Assembly (NCBI RefSeq): GCF_024753145.1 | Contig: NZ_JANUGU010000008.1 | Location: 62,001 to 126,000 of the forward strand | Direction of reading: 5' to 3' | Origin: Massilia terrae | Lineage (GTDB): Bacteria > Pseudomonadota > Gammaproteobacteria > Burkholderiales > Burkholderiaceae_D | Length of the DNA: 64,000 nt | Part shown: in pieces, positions 46,418 to 58,637 of the stretch | How the letters are laid out: each line of letters begins with the position of its first letter | How positions within the stretch are numbered: the stretch's first letter is position 1 | Made by a program: the position numbers and the translations under genes | Notes under the pieces: model-generated | What the model was told of the DNA's origin: nothing | Seen by the model: the letters and a program-made list of their open reading frames with translations, nothing else | Database searches by the model: none

Positions 46418-46599
46418 CAGTTGCCGCCTCCACGGCCGACGAACACGTAGAAGAAGAACACCAGCCAGCACAGCATCACCACGGCCAGCCCCACTCCGGC
46501 CACGGCGAAGGCGCCGCCCGGCCCGCGCGCGACGATCGCGTCGACCCGGCGCTGCTGCTCGGCCGGATCGGCGTCCAGTTCGGTCGGTTCATGGATCAT
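46417..46599 (-). CDS. Small single-helix oxidase-associated subunit
   Basis: This 60-residue protein has one membrane helix (AFAVAGVGLAVVMLCWLVFFFY, residues about 30-51, given in part) and a Glu/Asp-rich N-terminus. Small subunits of this type are found with ba3-like oxidases. Its stop overlaps the subunit II start. It is too short for certain family assignment. Confidence 0.7.
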   Translation of the reverse strand: MIHEPTELDADPAEQQRRVDAIVARGPGGAFAVAGVGLAVVMLCWLVFFFYVFVGRGGGN

Positions 46600-46609
46600 G
46601 GCTGCCCTT

Positions 46610-47869
46610 TCATTCGACGGTGGCGGCGCGCAGCCGGTTGACGTCGCGCACCGACACCGGCGCGCCGCGGTTGCCCCAGGCGGTGCGGATGAAGGTGACC
46701 ACGGCCGCGACCTCGTTGTCGTTGAGGACTTGCGCGAACGGAGGCATTCCGTACGGCATTGGGTTGCGGCTGGTGCCCGGCGGGTAGCCGCCGTTCAGCA
46801 CCATGCGGATCGGATTGACGTCGGAGGTCATGCCGATCGACTGGTTGGCGGCCAGCGGCGGATAGTGCGGCGGCTTGCCGCGCCCCTCGGCGCCGTGGCA
46901 GCTGGCGCAGCGCTGGCCATAGATGCGGCGGCCCTCGCTGGCGGCCTGGTTGACGTCGGCGCGCAGCGGCGACTTGGCGGTGTCGGCGGACACCGGCTGG
47001 TCCGCCGGCAGGCTCTTGAGGTAGACCGCCATCGCGCGGATATCCTCGTCCGTCATGTACTGCAGGCTGTTGTAGGTGACTTCGGCCATCGGCCCGTACA
47101 CGGTGGCGCGGGCCGACACGCCGGCCTGCAGCAAGTCCATGATGTCGCGGATTTCCCAGTTGCCCAGGCCAGCCTCGCGGTTGGAGGTGAGCGAGGGCGC
47201 GTACCAGTTCTGCATCGGGATCAGGCCGCCCTGGAAAGCCTGCGCCTCGGACGAGCCGCCCAGCGCGTTGATCGGGGTGTGGCACATCGCGCAGTGGCCC
47301 AGGCCCTGCACCAGGTAGGCGCCGCGGTTCCATTCGGCCGACTTGCCGCGGTCCGGCTGGTACTCGCCTTCGTTGAAATACAGGGTGCGCCAGCCGATCA
47401 GCAGCGAGCGGTTGTTGTAGGGGAAGCGCAAATCGTGCGGGCGCGAAGCCAGGCGCACCGGCGGCACCGAGCGCAGGTAGGCGAAGATGGCGTCGCTGTC
47501 GGCGCGCGTGACCCGGGTGTAGGACGCGAACGGCATGGCCGGGTACAGCAGGTCGCCGTTGCGCGAGCGGCCGGTGTGCAGCATCTGGTAGAACTCTTCG
47601 GCGCTCCACTTTCCGATCCCGGTTTCCTTGTCGGGCGTGATATTGGGCGAGTACAGGGTGCCGAACGGGGTCGGCATCGGCCGGTTGCCGGAGAAGATTT
47701 TGGCGCCGGGGATGGTATGGCAGGCGATGCAGTCGCCGGCCTGGGCCAGGTAGCGCCCGCGCTCGACTTGCGACGGGGCGGCGGGCGCGCGGTTCCGCTG
47801 CTGGGCCTGGGCCAGGCCGGGCAGCGCGCACATCAGCAAGACAAGACTGGCGAAATGGCGTGTCAGCAT
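46610..47869 (-). CDS. Triheme cytochrome c
   Basis: The 419-residue secreted protein has a signal peptide (LMCALPGLAQAQ) and three heme sites: CIACH near residue 48, CAMCH near residue 194 and CASCH near residue 322. The three-domain layout matches the cytochrome subunit of membrane alcohol/aldehyde or gluconate dehydrogenases. No dehydrogenase gene is next to it; instead it precedes the oxidase genes, so it probably links a separate donor to the oxidase. The gap to the small subunit is 10 bases. Confidence 0.88.
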   Translation of the reverse strand: MLTRHFASLVLLMCALPGLAQAQQRNRAPAAPSQVERGRYLAQAGDCIACHTIPGAKIFSGNRPMPTPFGTLYSPNITPDKETGIGKWSAEEFYQMLHTGRSRNGDLLYPAMPFASYTRVTRADSDAIFAYLRSVPPVRLASRPHDLRFPYNNRSLLIGWRTLYFNEGEYQPDRGKSAEWNRGAYLVQGLGHCAMCHTPINALGGSSEAQAFQGGLIPMQNWYAPSLTSNREAGLGNWEIRDIMDLLQAGVSARATVYGPMAEVTYNSLQYMTDEDIRAMAVYLKSLPADQPVSADTAKSPLRADVNQAASEGRRIYGQRCASCHGAEGRGKPPHYPPLAANQSIGMTSDVNPIRMVLNGGYPPGTSRNPMPYGMPPFAQVLNDNEVAAVVTFIRTAWGNRGAPVSVRDVNRLRAATVE

Positions 47870-47888
47870 GTTCTGGCTTTCCTTACGG

Positions 47889-48590
47889 CTATTGCGGCTG
47901 GCTGCCGCAGGCCAGCGGCAGGCGCGGGCCGCCGCGCGGGGCCGGGCGCGCGCCCGGCGTCGGCAGCGAGGCCAGGTAGGCCGCCACCGCCGCCACTTCG
48001 GGCTCGCTGAGGCTGGAGGCGACAAATTGCATGCAGTCGGGCGCGAGCGCGGTGCGCACGCCGTAGCGCCAGGCGCCGAGCTGGGCGCTGACATAGTCGG
48101 CGCGCAGGCCAAGGAGGCCGGGAATGCCCGGTTCGCGCCCGGTGAGTTCGGCGCCGTGGCAGGCGATGCAGGCCGGGATCTTTTTGCCGGGCAGGCCGCC
48201 GGTGACGATGCGCTGGCCGTCGCGCAATTGCCGGGCGCCGGCGTTGGGCCTGGCGTGCGCCAGCGGCGCTGGATTCTGCGCGGCGAAATACTCGGCCATG
48301 CGCATCAGGTAGGCATTGGGCAGGTATTCCAGCAGGTAGTTCATCGGCACGTACTTGCGGCGCCCCTCGCGGAAGGCGACCAGCTGGTTGTACAGGTAGC
48401 CGGCGGGCTTGCCGGCCAGGCGCGGGAAGTAGACGTTCTCGACGCCGCGCCCCTTGTCGCCATGGCAGCCGATGCAGGCGGCCACGCGCGCCTCCATGGT
48501 GTCGGGGATGCGCTCGGGCACGCCCTGCTGCGCGAACGCCGGCGCTGCGCAGGCCATCAGGATGAGAAATCGATTGAAGAAAAACTTCAC
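47889..48590 (-). CDS. Diheme cytochrome c (c4-like)
   Basis: The 233-residue secreted protein has a signal peptide (FLILMACAAPAFAQ) and two heme sites, CIGCH near residue 40 and CIACH near residue 145, with Met-containing ligand regions as in cytochrome c4. The start is GTG at 48590, preceded by AGAGGTGCG; no ATG fits. It is the first gene of the oxidase operon, 19 bases before the triheme gene. It is likely an electron carrier for the CuA site. Confidence 0.85.
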   Translation of the reverse strand: MKFFFNRFLILMACAAPAFAQQGVPERIPDTMEARVAACIGCHGDKGRGVENVYFPRLAGKPAGYLYNQLVAFREGRRKYVPMNYLLEYLPNAYLMRMAEYFAAQNPAPLAHARPNAGARQLRDGQRIVTGGLPGKKIPACIACHGAELTGREPGIPGLLGLRADYVSAQLGAWRYGVRTALAPDCMQFVASSLSEPEVAAVAAYLASLPTPGARPAPRGGPRLPLACGSQPQ

Positions 48591-48707
48591 CGCACCTCTC
48601 CCGCGGCCCGGGCGTGCCCGCCCCTCACCGCTCGTGTCAACGTCTGGACAGCGTAACAAAGGCTGGGGAAGCGCGCCGCACGGTTCGGCTCGCGCGGCGG
48701 CCCCGGA

Positions 48708-49460
48708 TCAGTGCTTGGCGCCGGCCGGCGCCTGCACCCAGTTCTCGTAATTGCGTTCGATGCGGCGCATGGTGCCGTCGTGGCGCATGGAATCGAGTGC
48801 GGCGTTCATGCGCGCGACCATCGCGTCCGGCACGCCGGGGTTGCAGGCGAGGTAGACGCGGATCTGGTTGAAAGTCAGCACCCGGACCAGCTGCTTGTCC
48901 CAGCCGTGGCGTTCGAGCAGGTTGCCGCCGCGGCGCAGGCCGGCGGCCCACAGGTCGATCCGGCCCATCATCAGCTTCTTCGGGTTGATCAGGTCGTCCG
49001 GCGCCGGGTCGACCTTGAAGCCACGCTCGCGCAGGTACTGGTCGCGCACGTCGCCGTTGTAGGTGCCGATGGTGTAGCGGCGCGCCTCGTCCAGGCTGCG
49101 CGGCTGGATGCCGCTGCCGGCGCGCGCCACCAGCACCCAGTCGGCCTCGTCGGTCGGGCCGATCCACTTGAACAGCGCCTCGCGCTCGGGCGTGCGAGTG
49201 GTCGAGTAGACGCAGGCGTCGGCCCGTTCCCGCGCGGCGGTGTAGGCGCGCTTCCAGGGCAGCAGTTCGATGGTGTAGGCGATGCCGGCGCGCGCCATCA
49301 TCTCGCGCACCTTGTCGGTGCCGATGCCGACCACGCGGCCGTCCTCCAGCATGCTGGACGGCGGCGAGTGTTCGGTGGCCAGGTAGAGCCGGGGCTCGGC
49401 ATGCGCCGCGACGGCGCCCAGGGCCAGCAGGATGGCGAACACGCGTCGTTTCATCGGCAT
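48708..49460 (-). CDS. Periplasmic solute-binding protein (family 3-like)
   Basis: The 250-residue product has a signal peptide (VFAILLALGAVAAHAEP) and the two-lobe solute-binding fold (EPRLYLATEHSPPSSMLEDG at the start, RRYTIGTYNGDVRD in lobe two). It resembles the amino-acid-binding-type proteins and the related stand-alone proteins without an ABC transporter. No permease is adjacent. Two in-frame ATGs lie six bases apart (49460, 49454). It may be a sensor-type binding protein. Confidence 0.75.
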   Translation of the reverse strand: MPMKRRVFAILLALGAVAAHAEPRLYLATEHSPPSSMLEDGRVVGIGTDKVREMMARAGIAYTIELLPWKRAYTAARERADACVYSTTRTPEREALFKWIGPTDEADWVLVARAGSGIQPRSLDEARRYTIGTYNGDVRDQYLRERGFKVDPAPDDLINPKKLMMGRIDLWAAGLRRGGNLLERHGWDKQLVRVLTFNQIRVYLACNPGVPDAMVARMNAALDSMRHDGTMRRIERNYENWVQAPAGAKH

Positions 49461-49553
49461 GGATGGCCCCAATCCGGGTGCGCTGCGGGAAGCGCGGTTG
49501 GGCCTAGCATAGCAGCAAGAACTCAGCGGCGGCAAGAAATCGCCGCACGGCGC

Positions 49554-50702
49554 TCAGGCGCCGGCGCCGGCCGGCACCAGGCCGCCGGCATGGCGCCGCA
49601 CCAGCTCCTGGTACAGCGCGCTGTAGCTGGCCGCCATTTGCTCGGAGGTGAACAGCTCGCGGTAGCGCTCGGCGGCGCGGGCGCCCATCTCGGCCGCCAG
49701 CTGCGGATTTTCCCACAGCGTGCGCATCGCCGCGCCCAGCGCCTGCGGGTCGGACGGCGGCACCACCAGCCCGGTCTTGCCGTCGACGTTGATGTAGGTG
49801 GTGCCGGTGCCGATCTCGCTGGAGATCATGGGCTTGCCGAACATCGCGCCTTCCAGCAGCGAGATGCCGAAGGCTTCCGAGCGCAGGTGCGAGGGGAAGG
49901 CCACCGCGTAGCACAGCTTGAGCAGGGCCACCTTGTCCGGGTCGTCCAGTGCGCCGACGAACAGCACGTGCTTCAGTCCCAGGCGTTCGGCGTGGGCCTT
50001 CAGTTCCTGCTCGATCGGGCCGGCGCCGACGATGACCACCGGGTAGTCCAGCTTTTCGACCGCGTCGAGCAGGATATGCAGGCCCTTGTAGTAGCGCAGC
50101 ACGCCGACGAACAGGAAGAACTTGTCGCCGACCCGGGCACGCCATTGGTCGACCAGCTCCTGCGAGGGCTCGGGATAGGTGGCGCGGTCGAGGCCGTAGG
50201 TGATCACGCGGGTCTTGTCGCGGTAGCGGTCCAGCACCGCCGACGAGGCCATGTAGTTGGGCGAGGTGGCGACGATCGTGTCCACGCTCTGCAGGAAGCG
50301 GTGCTTGAGCGGCTGGTACAGGCGCAGCAGGTGCTTCTGGCGCACGATGTCCGAATGGTAGGTAACCAGGCTCGGCTTCTTGATGCGGGCCAGGAAGTGG
50401 GCCAGGTCCATGAACGGCCACGGGAAGTGGTAGTGCACCACATCGGCCTCGCGCGCCAGCCGCGCCAGCGCGCCGATCGCGGCCAGCGAGCAGGCGTTGG
50501 AGGCGATCTCGAAGTCGAGCGGCACGCGGTGCACCCGGGTGCCGTCCAGCTCGTAGGGCTGCAGATTGGGCTGGCGCGACAGCGACAGCACCTCGTTGCG
50601 CACGCCCAGCTTGCCCGTCCCGTTGCACAGCTGGCGGATCACTTGCTCGATGCCGCCCAGCGAATCGGGATAGTAGGTCTTGTAGAAATGAAGGACGCGC
50701 AT
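49554..50702 (-). CDS. Family 4 glycosyltransferase (WbpZ-like)
   Basis: The 382-residue cytosolic GT-B enzyme has MRVLHFYKTYYPDSLGGIE at the start, FVGVLRYYKGLHILLDA in the hinge, and the donor-binding EAFGISLLEGAMFGKP (E-x7-E). It is most like A-band rhamnosyltransferase WbpZ. The ATG at 50702 is chosen over TTG at 50717. It starts 11 bases after the upstream transferase ends. GDP-linked donor use fits the gmd/rmd neighbours. Confidence 0.85.
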   Translation of the reverse strand: MRVLHFYKTYYPDSLGGIEQVIRQLCNGTGKLGVRNEVLSLSRQPNLQPYELDGTRVHRVPLDFEIASNACSLAAIGALARLAREADVVHYHFPWPFMDLAHFLARIKKPSLVTYHSDIVRQKHLLRLYQPLKHRFLQSVDTIVATSPNYMASSAVLDRYRDKTRVITYGLDRATYPEPSQELVDQWRARVGDKFFLFVGVLRYYKGLHILLDAVEKLDYPVVIVGAGPIEQELKAHAERLGLKHVLFVGALDDPDKVALLKLCYAVAFPSHLRSEAFGISLLEGAMFGKPMISSEIGTGTTYINVDGKTGLVVPPSDPQALGAAMRTLWENPQLAAEMGARAAERYRELFTSEQMAASYSALYQELVRRHAGGLVPAGAGA

Positions 50703-50713
50703 CGGCTGACTAC

Positions 50714-51856
50714 TCAACGGTTAAGAACGGTATGGTACACGGCTGCGGTCTGGCGCGCCGTTTCGAGCCAGGTCAGGCGTGCGGCCCTCTCGCGGCCGGC
50801 CGCGATGCAGCGCGCGCGCAGGGCTTGGTCGCGCACCAGCGCCAGCATCGCCTCGCCCAGGGCGCCGGCGTCGAGCGGGTCGACTTCCAGCGCCGCGCCC
50901 TGGTTCACTTCCGGCAGCGAGCTGGCGTTGGAGGACACCACCGGCACGCCGGAGGCGAAGGCTTCCACCACCGGGATGCCGAAGCCTTCGTACAGCGAGG
51001 GAAACACGAAGGCGCCGGCGCCGGCGTACAGATGGCGCAGGGCCTGGCCGTCGGTGAGGCGGTCGAGCCAGGCCACCGGTTCGCCCTCGGCCTGGGCGGC
51101 GCGGATGCGCGCCACCAGTTCCTCGCAGCGCCAGCCGGGGGCGCCGACGATCACCAGCTGGTGCGCCTGGCGCACTTCGCGCGGCAGCGCCAACCAGGCC
51201 TGCAGCAGGCGCTCGACGTTCTTGCGCGGCTGTAGCGTGCCGACGAACAGGAAATAACCCGGCGTCAAACGATGTTCCGACAGGGTGGCCTGCACGGCGG
51301 CCGGGTCCGGCGCCTCCAGCCATTCGTCGTCGACGCCGCAGGGCACCACCGACACCCGCCGCGCATCGACGCCGAAGCACTCGACCAGCTCGTCCACCGC
51401 GAAATGCGACAGCGCGATCACATGGTCGGCCTTCTGCGCGGCCTTGCGCTGCAGCCAGTTCTTCAGCTGGCGCAGGCGCGGATTGCACCACTCGGGATAC
51501 TTGATCGGCAGCGCGTCGTGCAAGGTGGCCACCAGCGGGCAGTCCATGCGCACCACGCGGTAATCGGTAACGTGGAACAGGTCGGCCGGCATGTGCACGC
51601 GGTGCGCGCCGGGCGTGAACAGGTCGACCAGCGAGGCGGCCTCGAAGGATTGCGGCATGGGCTGGCCGACGCTGATGGCGTCCGCGCCGCTGCCGAAGGC
51701 GCGCGGCCAGGAATAGCCCTGCACCGCGCAGCCTGCGCGCGGCAGGTGGCGCAGCAGGGCCTGGGTGTAGACGCCGATGCCATCCAGCCGCCCGCCCGTG
51801 AGGCCCGGCTCGACCATATTGGTGCCGAGGCCGACGGCCAGCGGGGCCGCGCTCAC
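50714..51856 (-). CDS. Family 4 glycosyltransferase (WbpY-like)
   Basis: The 380-residue GT-B enzyme has LFVGTLQPRKNVERLLQAW and the donor-binding EGFGIPVVEAFASGVPVV. It resembles the second A-band mannosyl/rhamnosyltransferase. The start is GTG at 51856, overlapping the rmd stop as GTGA. The N-terminal lobe carries a GIGVYTQALLRHLP acceptor motif. It acts with the gene at 49554 in making a rhamnan-type chain, as an inference. Confidence 0.85.
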   Translation of the reverse strand: MSAAPLAVGLGTNMVEPGLTGGRLDGIGVYTQALLRHLPRAGCAVQGYSWPRAFGSGADAISVGQPMPQSFEAASLVDLFTPGAHRVHMPADLFHVTDYRVVRMDCPLVATLHDALPIKYPEWCNPRLRQLKNWLQRKAAQKADHVIALSHFAVDELVECFGVDARRVSVVPCGVDDEWLEAPDPAAVQATLSEHRLTPGYFLFVGTLQPRKNVERLLQAWLALPREVRQAHQLVIVGAPGWRCEELVARIRAAQAEGEPVAWLDRLTDGQALRHLYAGAGAFVFPSLYEGFGIPVVEAFASGVPVVSSNASSLPEVNQGAALEVDPLDAGALGEAMLALVRDQALRARCIAAGRERAARLTWLETARQTAAVYHTVLNR

Positions 51857-52779
51857 GCCTGGTACATCCAGCGCAGCGTCTCGGCCAGCGGGACCGGCCG
51901 GGTGGGGCCGATGGCCTGGGTCAGGCGATCGTTGCTGCCGACCAGGGTGAGCACATCGTTGGCGCGCACGAAGGCGGGGTTGACCCGCACCTCGATGTGG
52001 TAGCCCGCCAGGTCCTCGACCATTTCGATGACGCTGGCCAGCGAATGGGAGCGTCCCGAACAGACGTTGAAGGTCTGGCCGGCCGGCGCCGTCGCCAGCA
52101 GGCGCCGGTAGCAGGAGGCGACCATGCGCACATCGGAAAAGTCGCGCGCGATGGCGAGGTTGCCCAGTTCGATCTGGCGCGCGCCCTGGCGGAAGTGGGC
52201 GACGATCTTGGGCAGCAGGAAGTTTTCGGTCTGGCCGGGGCCGGTGTAGTTGAACGGCCGCGCGATGACGATGGGCAGCTTGTCCATCCACAGCCGGGCC
52301 ATGTATTCCATCGCCAGCTTGCTGACCGCATAGTCGTTGGCCGGGGCCGGCAGCACGTGCTCGTCGATGACGGCGACGTCGGCATTGCCGTACACATTGG
52401 CCGACGAAGCCAGCAGCACGCAGGACGGGCGGTAGGGGCAGGACGCCAGCGCCGCCAGCAGGTTGCGGGTGCCGACCACGTTGACCTGGTAGATCTGTCC
52501 GGCGTCGCCGTGGCCGACGAAGGCGATGCCGGCCAGGTGGGCCACGACGTCCGGGCGCACCTGGCGGATCACGTCCTCGACCGAGGCCTGGTCCAGCAAG
52601 TCCATCGCGAACAGGCGGCCGCCGGCGGGTTCGCCCGGCAGCACGGTACCGTACACCTCGTAGCCTGCCTGTTCCAGCTCGCGCTGCAGGTAGTAGCCGG
52701 TGAAGCCGCGCACGCCCGTGATGAGCGCGCGCCTGCCCTCGCCTTCGCGCGGGACAGCTTCGGTGGCTAGCGGAGTCAT
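51853..52779 (-). CDS. rmd: GDP-6-deoxy-D-lyxo-4-hexulose reductase
   Basis: The 308-residue extended SDR enzyme has the NAD(P) loop ITGVRGFTGYYL, NVVGTRNLL, the catalytic Ser in LLASSANVYG and the YxxxK motif in YAVSKLAM. It reduces the 4-keto sugar made by Gmd to GDP-D-rhamnose. Close relatives make GDP-fucose or GDP-talose by different routes, so the sugar is probable, not certain. It lies three bases after gmd. Confidence 0.82.
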   Translation of the reverse strand: MTPLATEAVPREGEGRRALITGVRGFTGYYLQRELEQAGYEVYGTVLPGEPAGGRLFAMDLLDQASVEDVIRQVRPDVVAHLAGIAFVGHGDAGQIYQVNVVGTRNLLAALASCPYRPSCVLLASSANVYGNADVAVIDEHVLPAPANDYAVSKLAMEYMARLWMDKLPIVIARPFNYTGPGQTENFLLPKIVAHFRQGARQIELGNLAIARDFSDVRMVASCYRRLLATAPAGQTFNVCSGRSHSLASVIEMVEDLAGYHIEVRVNPAFVRANDVLTLVGSNDRLTQAIGPTRPVPLAETLRWMYQA

Positions 52780-52782
52780 GGC

Positions 52783-53910
<1,128 letters not shown>

Positions 53911-54063
53911 TTAGGGAAAATACAGTGTGACAGAATGAGAAAAGTTTCTGACAATTATCCCGGCAAAAATATGCATATCCCAGCGGCGAAACGAATTGTT
54001 ACGTCATTCAGGATGAGCAGGCGCACGATCGGGCGCCGCGGTGAGAGGCGTCAATACATGGCA

Positions 54064-54095
54064 CGGCCGGCCGAACTTTTTGAGTCCGGCCGGCG
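54064..54095 (-). terminator. Hairpin after maeB
   Basis: GGCCGGCC-type arms flank an A/T-rich centre (CGAACTTTTTGAGTC), 11 bases after the maeB stop. It lacks a T tract on the minus strand, so it may be Rho-aided or a stabilising hairpin. The gap on to gmd (about 53827-54063) otherwise holds only AT-rich, promoter-like sequence. Confidence 0.45.
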
Positions 54096-54105
54096 CGCGT
54101 AAATA

Positions 54106-56418
<2,313 letters not shown>

Positions 56419-56546
56419 GCTACAGCCTTCCTGAACTTGCGGTGGGGGCTGTCGATTCTATCAGAGCTAGGCGGTGGTGGCTCCCTACGTATTTCTCCTT
56501 ACTGTCGATACTTCATAAGAAAAACTGATCAATTCGATGAGAATAA

Positions 56547-56563
56547 TCAATTTCTTAAATTGA
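56547..56563. promoter_or_regulatory. Palindrome upstream of the rubrerythrin operon
   Basis: TCAATTTCTTAAATTGA is a perfect 7-3-7 inverted repeat in the AT-rich gap between maeB and the rubrerythrin gene, 62 bases before the start at 56625. A TATCAT -10-like box follows nearby. It is a candidate operator, and the regulator is unknown. Confidence 0.45.
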
Positions 56564-56624
56564 AAAGAACTGGCTATCATCCTCTCCATACCGATTAACT
56601 TCCTTAATCAAACAGGAGAGCAGC

Positions 56625-57104
56625 ATGGCCAAGCAGACCCAATCCGTGACCATCGAAAACCTCGAAGCCGCCTTTGCCGGCGAATCGATGGCCCACATCA
56701 AATACCGCTACTTCGCCCGCATGGCGCGCGCCGCCGGCGCCATCGAGGTGGCCGAAGCCTTCGAGGCGACCGCCGACCAGGAAGTGATGCACGCCTTCGG
56801 CCACCTCGACCTGCTCTACCCCAAGGACAAGCTGACCCCGGCGCGCGCGCTGGAGATCGCGATCGAGGGCGAGACCTATGAGTACACCGAGATGTACCCC
56901 AAGTTCCGCCACCTCGCGGTCGAGGAAGGCAACCGCGCCGCGGTGGCTGAATACGACGAGCAGATCGCCGAATCGAAGGAACACGCCGAGCAGTTCAAGC
57001 GCACCCTGGAACTGGCCGCCAAGCGCTTCGCCGCGCTGGCCAAGGTCGAGGAGCGCCACGCCAACCACTACCAGGCCGCGCTCGACAAGCTGAACGCCGC
57101 CTGA
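56625..57104 (+). CDS. Rubrerythrin (ferritin-like diiron protein without rubredoxin domain)
   Basis: The 159-residue four-helix protein has the ExxYxx-type diiron ligands in [41 protein letters not shown] and VEERHANHY. The rubredoxin domain of classic rubrerythrin is absent and supplied by the next gene. It probably reduces hydrogen peroxide. AGGAGA precedes the ATG. First gene of a three-gene operon with rubredoxin and its reductase. Confidence 0.93.
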   Translation: MAKQTQSVTIENLEAAFAGESMAHIKYRYFARMARAAGAIEVAEAFEATADQEVMHAFGHLDLLYPKDKLTPARALEIAIEGETYEYTEMYPKFRHLAVEEGNRAAVAEYDEQIAESKEHAEQFKRTLELAAKRFAALAKVEERHANHYQAALDKLNAA

Positions 57105-57136
57105 GCACCACCGACTACTCGAAAGAAAGGAAGACC

Positions 57137-57301
57137 ATGAAAACCTACCAATGCATCGTTTGCGGTTTCATCTATGACGAAGCGGCCGGCATGCCGGACG
57201 AAGGCATCGCCCCCGGCACCCGCTGGGACGACATCCCGGCCGACTGGTCCTGCCCGGATTGCGGCGTGGCCAAGGCCGACTTCGAGATGGTCGAGGTCTG
57301 A
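57137..57301 (+). CDS. Rubredoxin
   Basis: This 54-residue protein has the two iron-binding pairs CIVCG (Cys6, Cys9) and CPDCG (Cys39, Cys42) and the YDEAAG and WDDIPADW elements of a classic rubredoxin. It carries electrons from the following reductase to rubrerythrin. AAAGGAAG lies before the ATG. It starts 32 bases after the rubrerythrin stop and ends two bases before the reductase start. Confidence 0.95.
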   Translation: MKTYQCIVCGFIYDEAAGMPDEGIAPGTRWDDIPADWSCPDCGVAKADFEMVEV

Positions 57302-57303
57302 GC

Positions 57304-58470
57304 ATGCGCGATCCGGTCATCATCATCGGCGCCGGCATGGCCGCCTATAGCCTGGCACGCGAGTTCCGCAAGCTGGACCAGGCCACGCCGCTGATGCTGG
57401 TCGCGGGCGGCGCCGCCCATGCCTACGCCAAGCCGGCGCTGTCGAATGCGCTGGCGCTGGGCAAGGAGCCGCATGCGCTGGTGCAGGCCGGGCCGGAGCA
57501 GATGGCTGACACGCTGGACATGACCGTGCTGGCCAACACCTGGGTCACCGCCATCGACCACGAGGCGCGCGAAATCGACACCGCGCAAGGCCGCTTCACC
57601 TACAGCCAACTGGTGCTCGCGCTGGGCGCCGATCCGGTGCGCCTGCCGCTCGCCGGCGATGGCGCGGCCGATGTCATGTCGGTCAACGACCTGCACGACT
57701 ACACACTGCTGCGCGAGCGCCTTGCGGCCGCTGGAGCGGCGGCGCGCGTGGCCATCATCGGCGCCGGATTGATCGGCTGCGAATTCGCGGACGACCTGGC
57801 GGGCGCCGGCTACCGGGTCACGCTGGTCGATCCCGGTTCGCTGCCGCTGTCCGCACTGGCCGCGCCGGTGCTGGGCGAGGCCCTGGTGCAGGCGTGGTCG
57901 GCGCGCCCGGTCACGCTCAGGCTCGGCACCACAGTCGACAGCGTGGCGCGCGACGGCGATGCCTACGAACTGACGCTGGCCGACGGTACGCTGGTGCAGG
58001 CAGATTTGGTGGTTTCGGCGGTCGGGCTGCGGCCGTCCGTATCGCTGGCCATGCAGGCCGGGCTGGAGGTCGCGCGCGGCATTCGCATCGACGACTTCGG
58101 CAAGACCAGCGCAGATGATATTTACGCACTGGGCGACTGTGCCGAATACAGCGTGGGCGATGGCAGCGCCGTGATGCCCTTCGTGGCGCCGATGCTGGTG
58201 GCGGCGCGTGCGATCGCGGCCACGCTGGCGGGCACGCCGACGCCGATCGTGCTCAAGCAGGAAGCGGTGATCGTCAAGACGCCGAGCTGCAAGCTGGCCC
58301 TGCTCCCGCCGCCGCGCGGCGTGGCGGGCAGCTGGCTGGCGCAAGCCGAAGGCGAGCGGATCATAGCGCGCTTCCACGACAAGGACGGGGTGCTGCGCGG
58401 CTTCGGCCTCACCCAGCACACCCCCGCGCTGCGCAACCAGTTGCTGGCGGAGCTGGGCAGGGCTGCGTAG
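57304..58470 (+). CDS. FAD-dependent rubredoxin reductase
   Basis: The 388-residue flavoprotein has an N-terminal FAD loop (VIIIGAGMAAYSLAREF), an NAD(P)H loop (VAIIGAGLIGCEFADDL, near residue 150) and the second FAD motif (DDIYALGDCAEY). The layout is that of RubB/AlkT-type rubredoxin-NAD reductases. It would pass electrons from NADH to the rubredoxin upstream. Operon position makes this assignment firm in type, although NADH versus NADPH is not settled. Confidence 0.9.
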   Translation: MRDPVIIIGAGMAAYSLAREFRKLDQATPLMLVAGGAAHAYAKPALSNALALGKEPHALVQAGPEQMADTLDMTVLANTWVTAIDHEAREIDTAQGRFTYSQLVLALGADPVRLPLAGDGAADVMSVNDLHDYTLLRERLAAAGAAARVAIIGAGLIGCEFADDLAGAGYRVTLVDPGSLPLSALAAPVLGEALVQAWSARPVTLRLGTTVDSVARDGDAYELTLADGTLVQADLVVSAVGLRPSVSLAMQAGLEVARGIRIDDFGKTSADDIYALGDCAEYSVGDGSAVMPFVAPMLVAARAIAATLAGTPTPIVLKQEAVIVKTPSCKLALLPPPRGVAGSWLAQAEGERIIARFHDKDGVLRGFGLTQHTPALRNQLLAELGRAA

Positions 58471-58495
58471 CCACTAATTCGTGCAAAGTAAGAGA

Positions 58496-58607
58496 CCGTC
58501 GTTCCCGCGCAGGCGGGAACCCCATTTCGCTGAGCAGACGCTACGTGTGCTCGATGCGTTAGCACTGCGCCGCCAAAATGGGGTTCCCGCCTGCGCGGGA
58601 ACGACGG
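58496..58607. repeat. REP-like inverted repeat, unit C
   Basis: Two perfect 30-base inverted arms (58496-58525 and 58578-58607) with the CCCGCGCAGGCGGG core. The centre holds about 52 bases. It lies between the rubredoxin reductase stop and thiL, ending 30 bases before the thiL start. Confidence 0.88.
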
Positions 58608-58637
58608 CAAAGGGCTGCGGAGTACAATGACGCCGCC

